From Planctomycetaceae bacterium (GTDB taxonomy: Bacteria; Planctomycetota; Planctomycetia; Planctomycetales; Planctomycetaceae): a DNA stretch of 64,000 nt. The position numbers and the translations under genes are program-made. Location of the stretch: assembly GCA_021732785.1 (NCBI GenBank), contig JAKFUG010000027.1, forward strand, positions 142,439 through 206,438, read 5' to 3'. Below are positions 9,575 through 18,101 of the stretch, piece by piece. Numbering within the stretch: the first letter of the stretch is position 1; each line of letters begins with the position of its first letter. The notes under the pieces were generated by a model that saw only the letters and a list, made by a program, of their open reading frames with translations, ran no database searches and was not told the DNA's origin.

Positions 9575-11800
9575 CTACAAGCGGAAATTGAACGTGCGCT
9601 GGAACGCTCGCCAGAGCCACCGGGCGGCGGTCCGATTGGTGACCAGAAACCGCGCTTCGCCGCGCAGTTCCGACTGCAGCGCGGGTAACTCGGCGTTCAG
9701 ATCGACCTCGATTTTATAAAGTGCGTCCTGCACGCGCTCTTTTCCATCGTTACCGGTCACGGTGGCCAGTTGACCGCCATGCTTGGTGGACAGGTTTGGC
9801 GGGACTTCATCGAACTGCGCGGGGGAAATGACACTGATGAAGCCGGTGTAAGTCTTTTCGCTGTGCTCATCGAATTTGAGATGCAGTTCCATCGCCGGTT
9901 TCACGTCGCCCAGGTCGGCTTGATCGAGATAAATCAGCGCCTCTTTCTGCGAACCGGGCGCGATGTCCATCAGATGCGTCCGCTCCTGCAGGAAGCAGTG
10001 GGCGTTCTTTTCATCGAGCGGTGTGCCAACCCAGTGTTCGAGATGGACCTTCGCCTGTTCCATTTTCGCGCGGGGTGTTTTCGGCGGCGCGACCACGATC
10101 CCCGCGCACGGCGCAGTTAACGTAAGGAGTTTCAGATCGGCATCGATTTCCGCCAATTCGCGTTCCGCACTGGCCAACGCTTCGCGTGACACTGCGGCGG
10201 TTCCCGGATCATCAATCGCTTCGTACAGCGCGATCTCCTGCCGCTGCACCTGGCGTTCCACGAGCAATTGCCGCCGCCGATCGCGTTTCGCCGGATCGTC
10301 CAACTCGGCGAGCACCTGCCCCGCTTCGACGTGATCGCCGGGCTTCACGTGCATCCGCACCAAATCTCCCGCGGCCTGCGTGTGAATATGCCGCACATCA
10401 CGCGGTTCGAGCATGAACGTCGACGAGCGATACCACGGAATCGGGAGGAAGAAGAACGCCAGAATCAGCAGCCCGGAGATCACCACCGAGGCCGCGACAC
10501 GATGCGGCTGCAACGGCTGTGTCCGCGGTAACTGCGTCATGCGATACATTGAAAACACCGTTCCTACGATAAAACTCGTTCCCGCCAGCGTCGCCAATGT
10601 GGTCCCGACACTTTGCAACCCGTACGGCTTCATGGCCGTGTGCAACATCAACAACATTCCCACCATCACCGACCACCCGTACGCCGCCGATGCCAACGCA
10701 AAGATCACCAGCCACGGCTTGCCGGAATTCGCCGAATTCTCCGAGGCCACGAGGTCGGCACCCATAAACAATTTCACGAACCAGGCCTGTTCGGCCTGTG
10801 TGGCGAGTTGCCGCAGATTGGGGATTTCCCAGAAATCGCTGAGCATGTAGTAACCGTCGAGCCGCATCAGGGGATTGATGTTGAAGATGACCGTCGTGAC
10901 GGCGCTCACGAAGAAGACATTCAGCGCAATCGCATTCACGGTGCCGTCATGGGTGAACCGCCAGACGAACAGAGCCATTGACGCGAGGACGCTTTCGACA
11001 ATCATTCCCGCCGCGCCGATCAGAATGCGATGCCATTTGTTGGGGAGCATCCACGAATCGGTGACGTCGCAGTACAGCGTCGGGAAAAATGCCAATAGTG
11101 TCACGCCGATCTGATGACATTCCGCGCCGTAATGGCGGCACGACAACCCGTGGCCGATTTCGTGGAAGATCTTCGTCACCCCCATGACCATCCACAGCGC
11201 GAACAGATTCTTCCAGCCAAAAAACTGCGATGCCGCGGGCAAACGTTTGCGGAGTTCGCCGGATTCCATCGTCACTAGTAGCAACGAGGACAAAATTAAC
11301 AAGCCCACGGCGAACAACGTCGCCGGGTGAAACATCCAGCGCGTGACCGGCAAAATCCACTGGAAGAAACGGTCGGGATCAACCCCCGGCAGGCGAATTG
11401 ACAGCAGGTTGAAGCACGCGGACAGCACGCCCTTCCCTTGCGTTTCGGCATGCTGCTCGGCCCGGGCGACTCCCTGTCCCGGACGATTGCTGACCGCCAG
11501 ACCTTCCTGATGCAGCCGCGCAATCAGTTCCTGCGTTTCGGCGACGGTCGGGCGAACCGTCGGAAACTTTCGCGTCAGTTCGACACGAATGTCTTCCAGC
11601 GAACGCTCGCCGTCGAGTTGCTGCAACGCGTGATATTGCTCGGCGGGCAACCGATGATATTTCAGTGCCACCGGATCTTTGATTACGAAGTACCGCACGC
11701 CCTGAAAGTCCATCGGTGCCACCACCAGGTCGCGCCGGCGCACCAGCGGCACTCGCCGATGCATCGACAGACTAAACGGTGCGGCGGCTTGCGTGATCAT
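9575..11800 (-). CDS. PqqD-like / M50 site-2 protease / HlyD three-part membrane protein
   Basis: This protein is 741 residues. Residues about 30-105 resemble a PqqD/RRE-type peptide-binding domain (RYFVIKDPVALKYHRLPAEQ, LDGERSLEDI). A polytopic membrane section carries the metalloprotease motif HEIGH at 213-217 and NPLMRLDGYYML at about 309-320, where the LDG aspartate is the usual third zinc ligand of M50 proteases. After further membrane segments the C-terminal part is a HlyD-like adaptor (HTQAAGDLVRMHVKPGDHVE..., then TAPCAGIVVAPPKT). It sits between a periplasmic HlyD and the GAF/HlyD fusion, with gaps of 139 and 67 bp. M50 enzymes cleave substrates within or near the membrane. The substrate here is unknown; the neighbouring giant protein is a candidate. 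Confidence 0.85.
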   Translation of the reverse strand: MITQAAAPFSLSMHRRVPLVRRRDLVVAPMDFQGVRYFVIKDPVALKYHRLPAEQYHALQQLDGERSLEDIRVELTRKFPTVRPTVAETQELIARLHQEGLAVSNRPGQGVARAEQHAETQGKGVLSACFNLLSIRLPGVDPDRFFQWILPVTRWMFHPATLFAVGLLILSSLLLVTMESGELRKRLPAASQFFGWKNLFALWMVMGVTKIFHEIGHGLSCRHYGAECHQIGVTLLAFFPTLYCDVTDSWMLPNKWHRILIGAAGMIVESVLASMALFVWRFTHDGTVNAIALNVFFVSAVTTVIFNINPLMRLDGYYMLSDFWEIPNLRQLATQAEQAWFVKLFMGADLVASENSANSGKPWLVIFALASAAYGWSVMVGMLLMLHTAMKPYGLQSVGTTLATLAGTSFIVGTVFSMYRMTQLPRTQPLQPHRVAASVVISGLLILAFFFLPIPWYRSSTFMLEPRDVRHIHTQAAGDLVRMHVKPGDHVEAGQVLAELDDPAKRDRRRQLLVERQVQRQEIALYEAIDDPGTAAVSREALASAERELAEIDADLKLLTLTAPCAGIVVAPPKTPRAKMEQAKVHLEHWVGTPLDEKNAHCFLQERTHLMDIAPGSQKEALIYLDQADLGDVKPAMELHLKFDEHSEKTYTGFISVISPAQFDEVPPNLSTKHGGQLATVTGNDGKERVQDALYKIEVDLNAELPALQSELRGEARFLVTNRTAARWLWRAFQRTFNFRL

Positions 11801-11829
11801 GCGGCGGGAACCGTGATGGACTTCTTAAA

Positions 11830-11919
11830 GTAGCCCTGTCGCTCCGCGACAGGAAAGCCGATCTAACAATCCGATCTTGATGTCATTCCGGCTGTCCTGT
11901 CGCGGAGCGACAGGGCTAC
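11830..11919. repeat. Inverted repeat with perfect 25-bp arms, GTAGCCCTGTCGC family
   Basis: Perfect 25-bp arms lie at 11830-11854 and 11895-11919, starting GTAGCCCTGTCGCTCCGCGA, with a 40-bp centre. The same arm sequence recurs at 31689-31776. It fills most of the gap between the M50 and HlyD genes, so it would form a large hairpin in the transcript. Confidence 0.9.
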
Positions 11920-11939
11920 GTTGGAGCGGAAAACGTGGC

Positions 11940-12878
11940 TCACCGATCACTGCTTTTGATCTTGGCGGTTCCCGATACGGGCGTGACGACCGCCGTCTTT
12001 CCGGGCACGATCGTCATGCGGGCAGTCAAACCGGCCCGCAGAATGTTGTCGTGGTTCATGACTTCCGCGGAGATGCGGACCTTTTCTCCGGTCGGTTCCA
12101 CAACGACATCCACGAAGGTCACGCGGCCATCGAAGAGTTGTTTCTCTTCGGGAAGATCGTAGTTTTCAATGTCGAGCTGCACTTTCACCGGCATCCCCTG
12201 CGAGATGCGGAAAGAATCGGGCAAATCGAGCCAGCCGTCCACCCGCACGCGTTCCGTGGAGGTCAACTCGATGACGGGATCGCCCTGCCGGACCGCTTCG
12301 CCGCGCTTCTTGAAGACTTTCGTGACCACTCCGCTAAACGGCGCGGTGATGCCATACGCCTGGAGTTCCGCCGACGCCTGATCGCGTTCCAGTTTGTGGA
12401 CCTGCAATTCGTGCTTGGCCTTTTCGATTTCAAAGGCCGCCGTTTCCGCGTCGAGGCTCATCTTTTCCATTTCGAGTTGGGTCACCGTCCGCGCCGTGGC
12501 CCGATTCGCTTCCTGAGCCTGGCGAAGCACATTGAGTGTCAAGTGGTGGGCTTTTTCCTTCGCCGAAATTTCAGCCGTGTATTCCGCCTTCTGCTGGGCA
12601 ATGGCGAGCTGGGCCTGAATCACATCGTCGCGAATCCGGGCCACGCGCTGCCGGGCGGCGACGGGATCCCCTTCCCGCAGGTTCATTTCAGAGAGCACGC
12701 CGGCCCGATCGCTGGCGAGGGGAATCTGATCGATAATTTTGACGCGGCAGCCCGTCAGCACGATTTCGCCCGGCCGCTTCGGCTCGGCGGCGTGCGTGAC
12801 GACGGCAACGGCCAGCAGCAAACCGCACATCATCGCCGGACCAATCCCTCGGCCCGCGTGGTGATAAAACAAGGACAT
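11940..12878 (-). CDS. HlyD/RND-type periplasmic adaptor protein
   Basis: This 312-residue protein has an N-terminal signal or anchor (GPAMMCGLLLAVAVVTHA), then a membrane-fusion-protein layout. There is a half lipoyl motif (RAGVLSEMNLREGDPVAARQRVA), an alpha-helical coiled hairpin of about 80 residues rich in E, K, A and Q, the second half lipoyl motif (ITAPFSGVVTKVFKKRGEAV), and a beta-barrel. The start at 12878 is supported by AAAGGAAG eight bases upstream, and the ATG overlaps the upstream ORF's stop as TGATG. An in-frame start at 12911 is less likely. In context it is probably the free periplasmic partner of the two membrane-bound HlyD fusions downstream. I saw no outer-membrane TolC-like gene in the block. 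Confidence 0.88.
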   Translation of the reverse strand: MSLFYHHAGRGIGPAMMCGLLLAVAVVTHAAEPKRPGEIVLTGCRVKIIDQIPLASDRAGVLSEMNLREGDPVAARQRVARIRDDVIQAQLAIAQQKAEYTAEISAKEKAHHLTLNVLRQAQEANRATARTVTQLEMEKMSLDAETAAFEIEKAKHELQVHKLERDQASAELQAYGITAPFSGVVTKVFKKRGEAVRQGDPVIELTSTERVRVDGWLDLPDSFRISQGMPVKVQLDIENYDLPEEKQLFDGRVTFVDVVVEPTGEKVRISAEVMNHDNILRAGLTARMTIVPGKTAVVTPVSGTAKIKSSDR

Positions 12879-13174
12879 CAAGCGACTTCCTTTCTGACGA
12901 GAACCACACAATCCATCAATCGTGCCCTGTTGGCGCTCAAAAATTCAACAGGGATTTGAAAACCATCGGGAATTTCGCCGACTTTCCGCAACATCGCAGC
13001 GGCTGCCGCGAAGCGTTGCCAAAAGTCATCGCCCGTCGTGTAAACCATCCCGATGGAAGCCCCGGAAGCGGTTTTACCGATGAATCGGAGGTTAGCGAAT
13101 CTGACGCTGCCACCCGCGTTTTGAATGCACTGGGGGCTTTCCCCGTCCGAACGTTCTGGTACACTCCCAAGCAT
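12878..13174 (-). CDS. Small unknown protein translationally coupled to the HlyD adaptor
   Basis: This 98-codon ORF ends in a TGA that overlaps the HlyD ATG (TGATG), the same arrangement seen between the GAF/HlyD and SecA-like genes. The C-terminal half (FWQRFAAAAAMLRKVGEIPD, then GFQIPVEFLSANRARLMDCV) looks like a folded protein and not an antisense artefact. I do not recognise a family. The first ATG is at 13174; an internal ATG at 13048 would leave about 56 residues. If real, it is the first gene of the export block, with its promoter in the 55 bp it shares divergently with the cupin gene. Confidence 0.5.
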   Translation of the reverse strand: MLGSVPERSDGESPQCIQNAGGSVRFANLRFIGKTASGASIGMVYTTGDDFWQRFAAAAAMLRKVGEIPDGFQIPVEFLSANRARLMDCVVLVRKEVA

Positions 13175-13229
13175 CAATTCTATCCGTTGTGTCCTTTCCC
13201 GCTCTGACTGTCATCGAAAGGTGCTCCTC

Positions 13230-13976
13230 ATGGACCCGATTTCCCGCCGCGAGTTCCAGCAGCAGACACTTGGGTCGTTGATGACGTGGTCGCTGCTGCA
13301 AACGCTGTTTTCCGGCGATGCCTTCGCCGCGGAAGTCAAACCCATCGCGGCGAAATGGCTTGCCGAACTGAATACGATGAGCGTTGACCTGAAGGGGGAA
13401 AAATTCGGTCCGCTCGAATGGCAAAAGCAGGTCGAGAAACTTTTCAGCCGCGTCGATCTGCCCGACCTGCTGCAATTCATCGACTTCGAAAAGTTGACCG
13501 CCGACGTGAAACCGAGCGAGCGGGGCGAGTTGAGCCTGCGGCCGAAGTTTCCGGAAGTCGAAGGGTTGCCGTCCAATCTGGTCTACGGCAACCAGGTTTT
13601 TGCCCTCAATAAAGACCGCTCGGTAGTACCGCACGGGCATGACAACATGGCGACCGCGTTCCTGATCCTGAAGGGCGAATTTCACGGTCGGCATTACGAC
13701 CGGATGGAAGACACCAAAACGCACATGATCATCAAGCCGACGATTGATGAAACCTTCGGCGTGGGCCGGTGTGCCACGGTGTCCGACCTCAAAGATAATG
13801 TCCACTGGTTCAAGGCGAAAACCGACGGTTCGTACATTTTCAACATTCACGTGATGAGCGTGAAACCGGGCCGCACCGGGCGGGTGTACATCGATCCGGA
13901 AGGGGAATCGCTCGCCGGGGGCCGCATCCGGGCGAAGAAGATTGATCACACCGAAGCGAACCGACTCTACGGTTGA
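13230..13976 (+). CDS. Tat-exported cupin-fold protein
   Basis: This 248-residue protein has a twin-arginine-type leader: SRREF at residues 4-8, a weakly hydrophobic stretch, and a likely cleavage after SGDAFA. The core has PHGHDNMATAFLILKGEFHGRHYDRM, which resembles the metal-binding histidine motif of cupins. The start at 13230 has AAAGG about ten bases upstream; upstream in-frame codons would destroy the leader's position. The specific reaction cannot be read from the sequence. The gene is convergent with tyrS and the coding regions overlap by 10 bp. Confidence 0.7.
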   Translation: MDPISRREFQQQTLGSLMTWSLLQTLFSGDAFAAEVKPIAAKWLAELNTMSVDLKGEKFGPLEWQKQVEKLFSRVDLPDLLQFIDFEKLTADVKPSERGELSLRPKFPEVEGLPSNLVYGNQVFALNKDRSVVPHGHDNMATAFLILKGEFHGRHYDRMEDTKTHMIIKPTIDETFGVGRCATVSDLKDNVHWFKAKTDGSYIFNIHVMSVKPGRTGRVYIDPEGESLAGGRIRAKKIDHTEANRLYG

Positions 13977-15262
13977 GGCGATTGGAGTCGCAGCCGAACG
14001 TACTTCTTCTTGCCGACTTTGAGCAGCAAACCATCCGTCACCGGAATGAGCTGATCGTACGCCGCGATCTTCGCCTGCTCCTCCCCAAAAGTCGCACCCC
14101 CTTGTGAAATCACGCGGCGGGCTTCACTGGTGGTGGGAACGAGATTCGTCACTTTCAACAACTGCGCGGCCTGCAGACAACCGTTCTGCAAGGTCGTGGC
14201 GGCAATGTCGACGGTGGGGATGTCCGCGGGCAGTTCGCCGCCGCTGATTTCGCGCTGCCAGCGCTCGGCCGCTTCGGTTCCCGATCCCGCGGGGTGATAC
14301 TGATCGATCACCGTCGTCGCCAATCGCAGTTTGGATTCCTTCGGATGCCCGGCGAGCAACTGCTCCACTTCCTCCAGCGGGATATTCGTCAGCAGTTCGA
14401 AATACATCTTCATCACGCCGTCGGGAACCTGCATGAATTTCTTCATCATCTCGTACGGCGATTCACTGATGCCGATGTAATTGCCAAGGCTCTTGCCCAT
14501 CCGGCGGACGCCATCGAGACCGACGAGGATCGGCGACATCACGCCAATCTGCTGCGGCAGCGTGCCGTCTTTATCGCGGCGCGACTGGACTTCCGCGTTC
14601 ATCCACCGTTCGGCAAGGGCGCACGTCGCCGAATCCTTTTGCAGATCGCGGGCCAACATGAAGCTGTAAAGCTGCTCGGTGCCGCCGAGTTCGATGTCCG
14701 CGCCGATGCAGACCGAATCGAACGCCTGCATCACCGGATACAAACACTCGTGCAGAAAGATCGGCGTCTGGCTGGCATACCGCTTGGCGAAATCATCGCG
14801 GGTTAACAACTGGGCGACGGTCACCTGCCCGCAGAGCCGGAGGATGTCGATGAACGTCATCGCATTGAACCAGTCACCGTTGCGATGGACTTCGGCTTTG
14901 GAGATGTCCACGACCTTGCTGACCTGCGCGAGGTAATCGCGCGCGTTGTTCTCGACGTCTTCCGCGGTGAGTTTTTTCTTGCGGGCTTCATCCCGACCGC
15001 TCGGGTCGCCGACCATCGCGGTGGCGTTGCCGATGATGATCACCGCCTGGTGGCCGAGATCCTGGAATTGCCGCATTTTCCGCATCGGCACGGTGTGACC
15101 GAGATGGACATCGATCCCCGTCGGATCGATGCCGTACTTCACCCGCAGCGGCCGGTTGAGCTTGCGGCTCAACTCCAGCTTGGCCGCAAGTTCTTCTTCG
15201 GGAACGATCTTTTCAACGCCACGACGCAGGATGGCGAGCTGGTCAGCAACAGGTGGGAACAT
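13967..15262 (-). CDS. tyrS: Tyrosyl-tRNA synthetase
   Basis: Charges tRNA-Tyr with tyrosine in the cytoplasm. This 431-residue class I synthetase has GIDPTGIDVHLGHT (HIGH motif as HLGH, residues 53-56), a GGTEQ motif in the nucleotide/tyrosine pocket, and RRMGKSLGN as the KMSKS loop. The C-terminus is S4-like (VTDGLLLKVGKKKYVRLRL). Features such as the RMGKS loop point to the TyrZ-like subfamily rather than the E. coli type. The ATG at 15262 is the natural start. Its last 10 bp overlap the convergent cupin gene. Confidence 0.95.
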   Translation of the reverse strand: MFPPVADQLAILRRGVEKIVPEEELAAKLELSRKLNRPLRVKYGIDPTGIDVHLGHTVPMRKMRQFQDLGHQAVIIIGNATAMVGDPSGRDEARKKKLTAEDVENNARDYLAQVSKVVDISKAEVHRNGDWFNAMTFIDILRLCGQVTVAQLLTRDDFAKRYASQTPIFLHECLYPVMQAFDSVCIGADIELGGTEQLYSFMLARDLQKDSATCALAERWMNAEVQSRRDKDGTLPQQIGVMSPILVGLDGVRRMGKSLGNYIGISESPYEMMKKFMQVPDGVMKMYFELLTNIPLEEVEQLLAGHPKESKLRLATTVIDQYHPAGSGTEAAERWQREISGGELPADIPTVDIAATTLQNGCLQAAQLLKVTNLVPTTSEARRVISQGGATFGEEQAKIAAYDQLIPVTDGLLLKVGKKKYVRLRLQSPQP

Positions 15263-15314
15263 GGGATGAGTTGTCAGTTGCTAGTTGTCAGTTGTGAGAA
15301 GAAAAAGACTTCAT

Positions 15315-15337
15315 TCGCTTGCGCTTTGCGGGATCCC
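15315..15337 (+). repeat. Dispersed 23-bp repeat, also at 50021-50043 in inverse orientation
   Basis: The string beginning TCGCTTGCGCTTTGCGGG is identical over 23 bp to the reverse complement of 50021-50043. A shorter related inverted pair lies at 48281-48324. It is preceded at 15270-15297 by a simple GTTGTCAGTT-type repeat. Confidence 0.8.
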
Positions 15338-15349
15338 AAGGTCGACGCT

Positions 15350-16306
15350 CTATCCCGACGTACTGGAAGATCCCATTGCGCTGAGCAGCGCGAGCGCCAT
15401 ATTCGCGGCGTTGAACATGCCGTGTGCCGTCACGACGGCGAGGTAACTGCGGCGAGCGTGGTAGAGGTAACCGAGAATCAAAGCGAGCGGAATCAAGGCG
15501 ATGCCGTCGCGCCAGCCATGCACGAAGGCAAAAATGAGTGCGGTCGCGATGATTGCTCCACGGGCATGCCAGCGTTCGGTGAGCCACCCTTGCAATGTCA
15601 CGCGAAAAACCAGTTCTTCAGAGAGCGGTGCGACGACGGCGGCGATGAAGAACATCATTAACAAAGGGACTTGCTCCGGTGCCGTTGCGAGCATTTGCAG
15701 AAAGGGATGCTGCGTTTCCCGATGGCGAAACCACACGGTCGCCAGAATTAACGCGAATGTCGGCACAATGGACGCAATGAAGGCTTGCTGCCCCCACGCG
15801 ATTTGTGTCGGCCAATCGTTGGCGTCAATGCCGACCTCTTCCGGCCGTAATCGACCGGAAGCAAAGAGCAGCAACCCCAACCCAACAAAGATGCCACATC
15901 CCATGATCATGCTGCCGATGATGGTGGATGTATCAATCGACTTCGGAGAATTCTCCTTGGCACCATTGGCCCCATCCGTCACTGGCGTCTCAATCTTCAC
16001 CGCCGGTGTGGTTTCTTTGGCAAGGGCCAGCACATCCACCGCGGTTTGCTCCAGGGCCATAAAAGCGACCCAGAACAAGACGGCGAAAATGGCCAACGGC
16101 GGCCACGGTTTGCGTTCCACCGGTTCCGATGTCGGCAATTCTGTACCGGCGGCTTCGGACAGCGTTTCAGCCAGTTCCGGTTCCGAGGACAACGGTGCCG
16201 GACAACCGAACTGTTGCGGACCGAATCCCCAGCGCAGCCACGATAACCCGCTCGCGGTCAGCAAGGCGGAAAACAAAACCCCAGTCAAAAATGTCGCATC
16301 CAACAT
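15350..16306 (-). CDS. CPBP-family intramembrane metalloprotease
   Basis: This 318-residue polytopic membrane protein carries the three CPBP (Abi/CAAX-protease-like) motifs near its C-terminus: EELVFR (EExxxR), FAFVH (FxxxH) and HGMFN (HxxxN), in the expected order and spacing. The N-terminal half has extra membrane segments separated by a polar, Pro/Glu-rich linker. Bacterial members are linked to peptide maturation or self-immunity, but no substrate is evident nearby. The ATG at 16306 starts a hydrophobic first helix. It is co-oriented with tyrS but separated by 87 bp that hold a repeat. Confidence 0.88.
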   Translation of the reverse strand: MLDATFLTGVLFSALLTASGLSWLRWGFGPQQFGCPAPLSSEPELAETLSEAAGTELPTSEPVERKPWPPLAIFAVLFWVAFMALEQTAVDVLALAKETTPAVKIETPVTDGANGAKENSPKSIDTSTIIGSMIMGCGIFVGLGLLLFASGRLRPEEVGIDANDWPTQIAWGQQAFIASIVPTFALILATVWFRHRETQHPFLQMLATAPEQVPLLMMFFIAAVVAPLSEELVFRVTLQGWLTERWHARGAIIATALIFAFVHGWRDGIALIPLALILGYLYHARRSYLAVVTAHGMFNAANMALALLSAMGSSSTSG

Positions 16307-16480
16307 TCCGTCGACCGTACCCGATTTCGCGGCGAAACGGTATCGTAACCAGCTTCACGCTTGCCGCATCGCAGGAGGAAAGACGTCCATTTCGGGTCCT
16401 ACTGAAAAAGACTCTCAAATTGGGCGTCGGTCAGCCCGCAATGCGCAAGCGAAGATCTGGATGACCATCCAACACAACGA

Positions 16481-17293
16481 ATGCAGTTATCGATGACGGC
16501 GCTCCCTCCCGGCAATGTGCTCGAACGGATCATGGACCACAAGCGCGGCGAGGTCGCCCAGGCCAAGCTGCGCTGTTCTGTCGAGTCGTTGACCGAGTTG
16601 AAAGAACAAGCGCCGCCGGTGCGCGATTTTGTTGCGGCGCTGCGGGCCGCGCCGTGGATGGGATTGATCGCGGAGGTGAAGAAAGCGTCACCGTCGGCGG
16701 GGGTGATCAAAGCGGACTTCGATCCGGTGGGCATCGCCACGCAGTATCAAGCCGCGGGGGCGAATTGTTTGAGCGTCCTCACCGACGAGCACTTTTTTCA
16801 GGGACATCTCGATTATCTGAAGGCGATCCGTCAAACCGCGACGGTCCCGTTGCTGCGGAAGGATTTTTTTCTGGATCGCTATCAGGTGCTGGAGGCCCGC
16901 GCCGCCGGTGCCGATTGCATTCTGCTGATTGCCGAGTGCCTGTCGGATTGCGAGTTGCGGGACCTTTATTTCTATGCGTCCGAACTTGGCATGGAAAGTC
17001 TGATTGAGATTTACGATCCGGAAAACCTCGACCGTGTGCTGAAACTCGATCCGCCACTGGTCGGGATTAACAATCGTGACTTGCGCTCGTTTGTCGTCAG
17101 TCTCGACCAGACGACGTCGCTTGCCGATCGCGTGCCGCCGGAAACGCTGCTGGTCAGTGAAAGCGGCATCAAAATCCGCGCCGATGTAGAACGTCTCCAA
17201 GCCCACGGAGTCGGAGCGATTCTCGTCGGCGAAACGCTGATGAAGGCGGGAGACATCGCCGCCGCGGTGCGGGAACTGGTCTCCGCACCGTAA
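16481..17293 (+). CDS. trpC: Indole-3-glycerol phosphate synthase
   Basis: Catalyses ring closure of carboxyphenylamino-deoxyribulose phosphate to indole-3-glycerol phosphate in tryptophan synthesis. This 270-residue TIM barrel has the family signatures IAEVKKASPSAGVIKADFDP (catalytic Lys region), SVLTDEHFFQGHLDYL, LLRKDFFLDRYQVLEARAAGADCILLI, VGINNRDLRSF and LLVSESGI, in order. The start at 16481 is the first ATG; another lies at 16493. No other trp genes are adjacent, so it is isolated here, which is common in genomes with scattered trp genes. Confidence 0.96.
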   Translation: MQLSMTALPPGNVLERIMDHKRGEVAQAKLRCSVESLTELKEQAPPVRDFVAALRAAPWMGLIAEVKKASPSAGVIKADFDPVGIATQYQAAGANCLSVLTDEHFFQGHLDYLKAIRQTATVPLLRKDFFLDRYQVLEARAAGADCILLIAECLSDCELRDLYFYASELGMESLIEIYDPENLDRVLKLDPPLVGINNRDLRSFVVSLDQTTSLADRVPPETLLVSESGIKIRADVERLQAHGVGAILVGETLMKAGDIAAAVRELVSAP

Positions 17294-17398
17294 AAATGAC
17301 AATTCGCGAGAATCGCTAAACTGAAGCGGGATTTGTGGTTCCGCAAATCGCAAGCGAATTCGGCGAAAAAAAGGTTGCATTTTCTCTCCGAGAACATA

Positions 17399-17430
17399 CG
17401 ATTGTTTCATACAAACGTTTGAAACAATCG
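17399..17430. promoter_or_regulatory. Palindromic operator upstream of the TetR-family gene
   Basis: Perfect 11-bp arms CGATTGTTTCA (17399-17409) and TGAAACAATCG (17420-17430) enclose a 10-bp spacer that itself takes part in the palindrome CAAACGTTTG (17412-17421). It ends at the Shine-Dalgarno GGAG of the TetR gene. The size and position fit a TetR-type autoregulatory operator controlling the whole ABC operon. Confidence 0.85.
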
Positions 17431-17441
17431 GAGTGCTCCCG

Positions 17442-18101
17442 ATGGTCGATGACACCAAGCAACGCCTGATTGACGCCGCGGGCGAAATGTTCGCCGAAAA
17501 AGGCTTCGAAGCCGCCAGCATCCGCGACATCTGCCAGCGGGCGGAAGCCAATCTCGCCGCGGTGAACTATCACTTCGGGGATAAGCGGCAACTCTACGTG
17601 ACCGCCGTTCGGCATGCGCAATGCTGCCGACAGGAAGATGTTCCGTTTCCCGAATGGCCTGCGGAGATGCGTGCGGTGGATCGACTGCGGGCTTTCATCG
17701 AAACCATGTTTGCCCGGATGCTGGCCGGTGACCGCCCGCGCTGGCATCTCGAAATCATGCTGCGCGAACTCGCCCGCCCCACCGAAGCGTGTGCCGCGGT
17801 GGTGGAAGACTACATCCGCCCGATGGCCGACACACTGCGCGGCATTCTTCGCGATCTGCTGCCGAACGACATGAGCGAAGAACAGCGCTGGATGATTGGC
17901 TTCAGCATCGTCGGTCAGGTGCTGTTCTATTACGTGCATCAACCGATCATTCGTCTGCTGATCGGTCCCGCGGGAATGCAACCGATGGCACTCGATCAAC
18001 TGGCGGATCATGTTACCCGTTTCACACTCGCCGCCATTGGTGCCGGGCCTTCGGTCGTGACGCACCCCATCCCAACCGCGACGACGGGGAACCTGTCATG
18101 A
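17442..18101 (+). CDS. TetR-family regulator, CecR-like
   Basis: This 219-residue protein has an N-terminal helix-turn-helix (TKQRLIDAAGEMFAEKGFEAASIRDICQRAEANLAAVNYHFGDK, split here as the TetR core). The C-terminal ligand domain resembles the CecR/YbiH type (RWHLEIMLRELARPT, MIGFSIVGQVLFYYVHQPII). The ATG at 17442 has GGAG at 17430-17433, and a perfect palindrome overlaps its leader, so autoregulation is likely. Its stop overlaps the permease start as ATGA. In enterobacteria CecR sits in front of an HlyD plus ABC exporter operon, which matches the gene order here. It is likely a drug- or lipophile-responsive repressor. Confidence 0.9.
   Translation: MVDDTKQRLIDAAGEMFAEKGFEAASIRDICQRAEANLAAVNYHFGDKRQLYVTAVRHAQCCRQEDVPFPEWPAEMRAVDRLRAFIETMFARMLAGDRPRWHLEIMLRELARPTEACAAVVEDYIRPMADTLRGILRDLLPNDMSEEQRWMIGFSIVGQVLFYYVHQPIIRLLIGPAGMQPMALDQLADHVTRFTLAAIGAGPSVVTHPIPTATTGNLS

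Noticed and set aside
11877..12959. A 360-codon plus-strand frame opposite the HlyD adaptor
   Set aside because: Shadow of a clear membrane-fusion protein, and it begins inside an inverted repeat.
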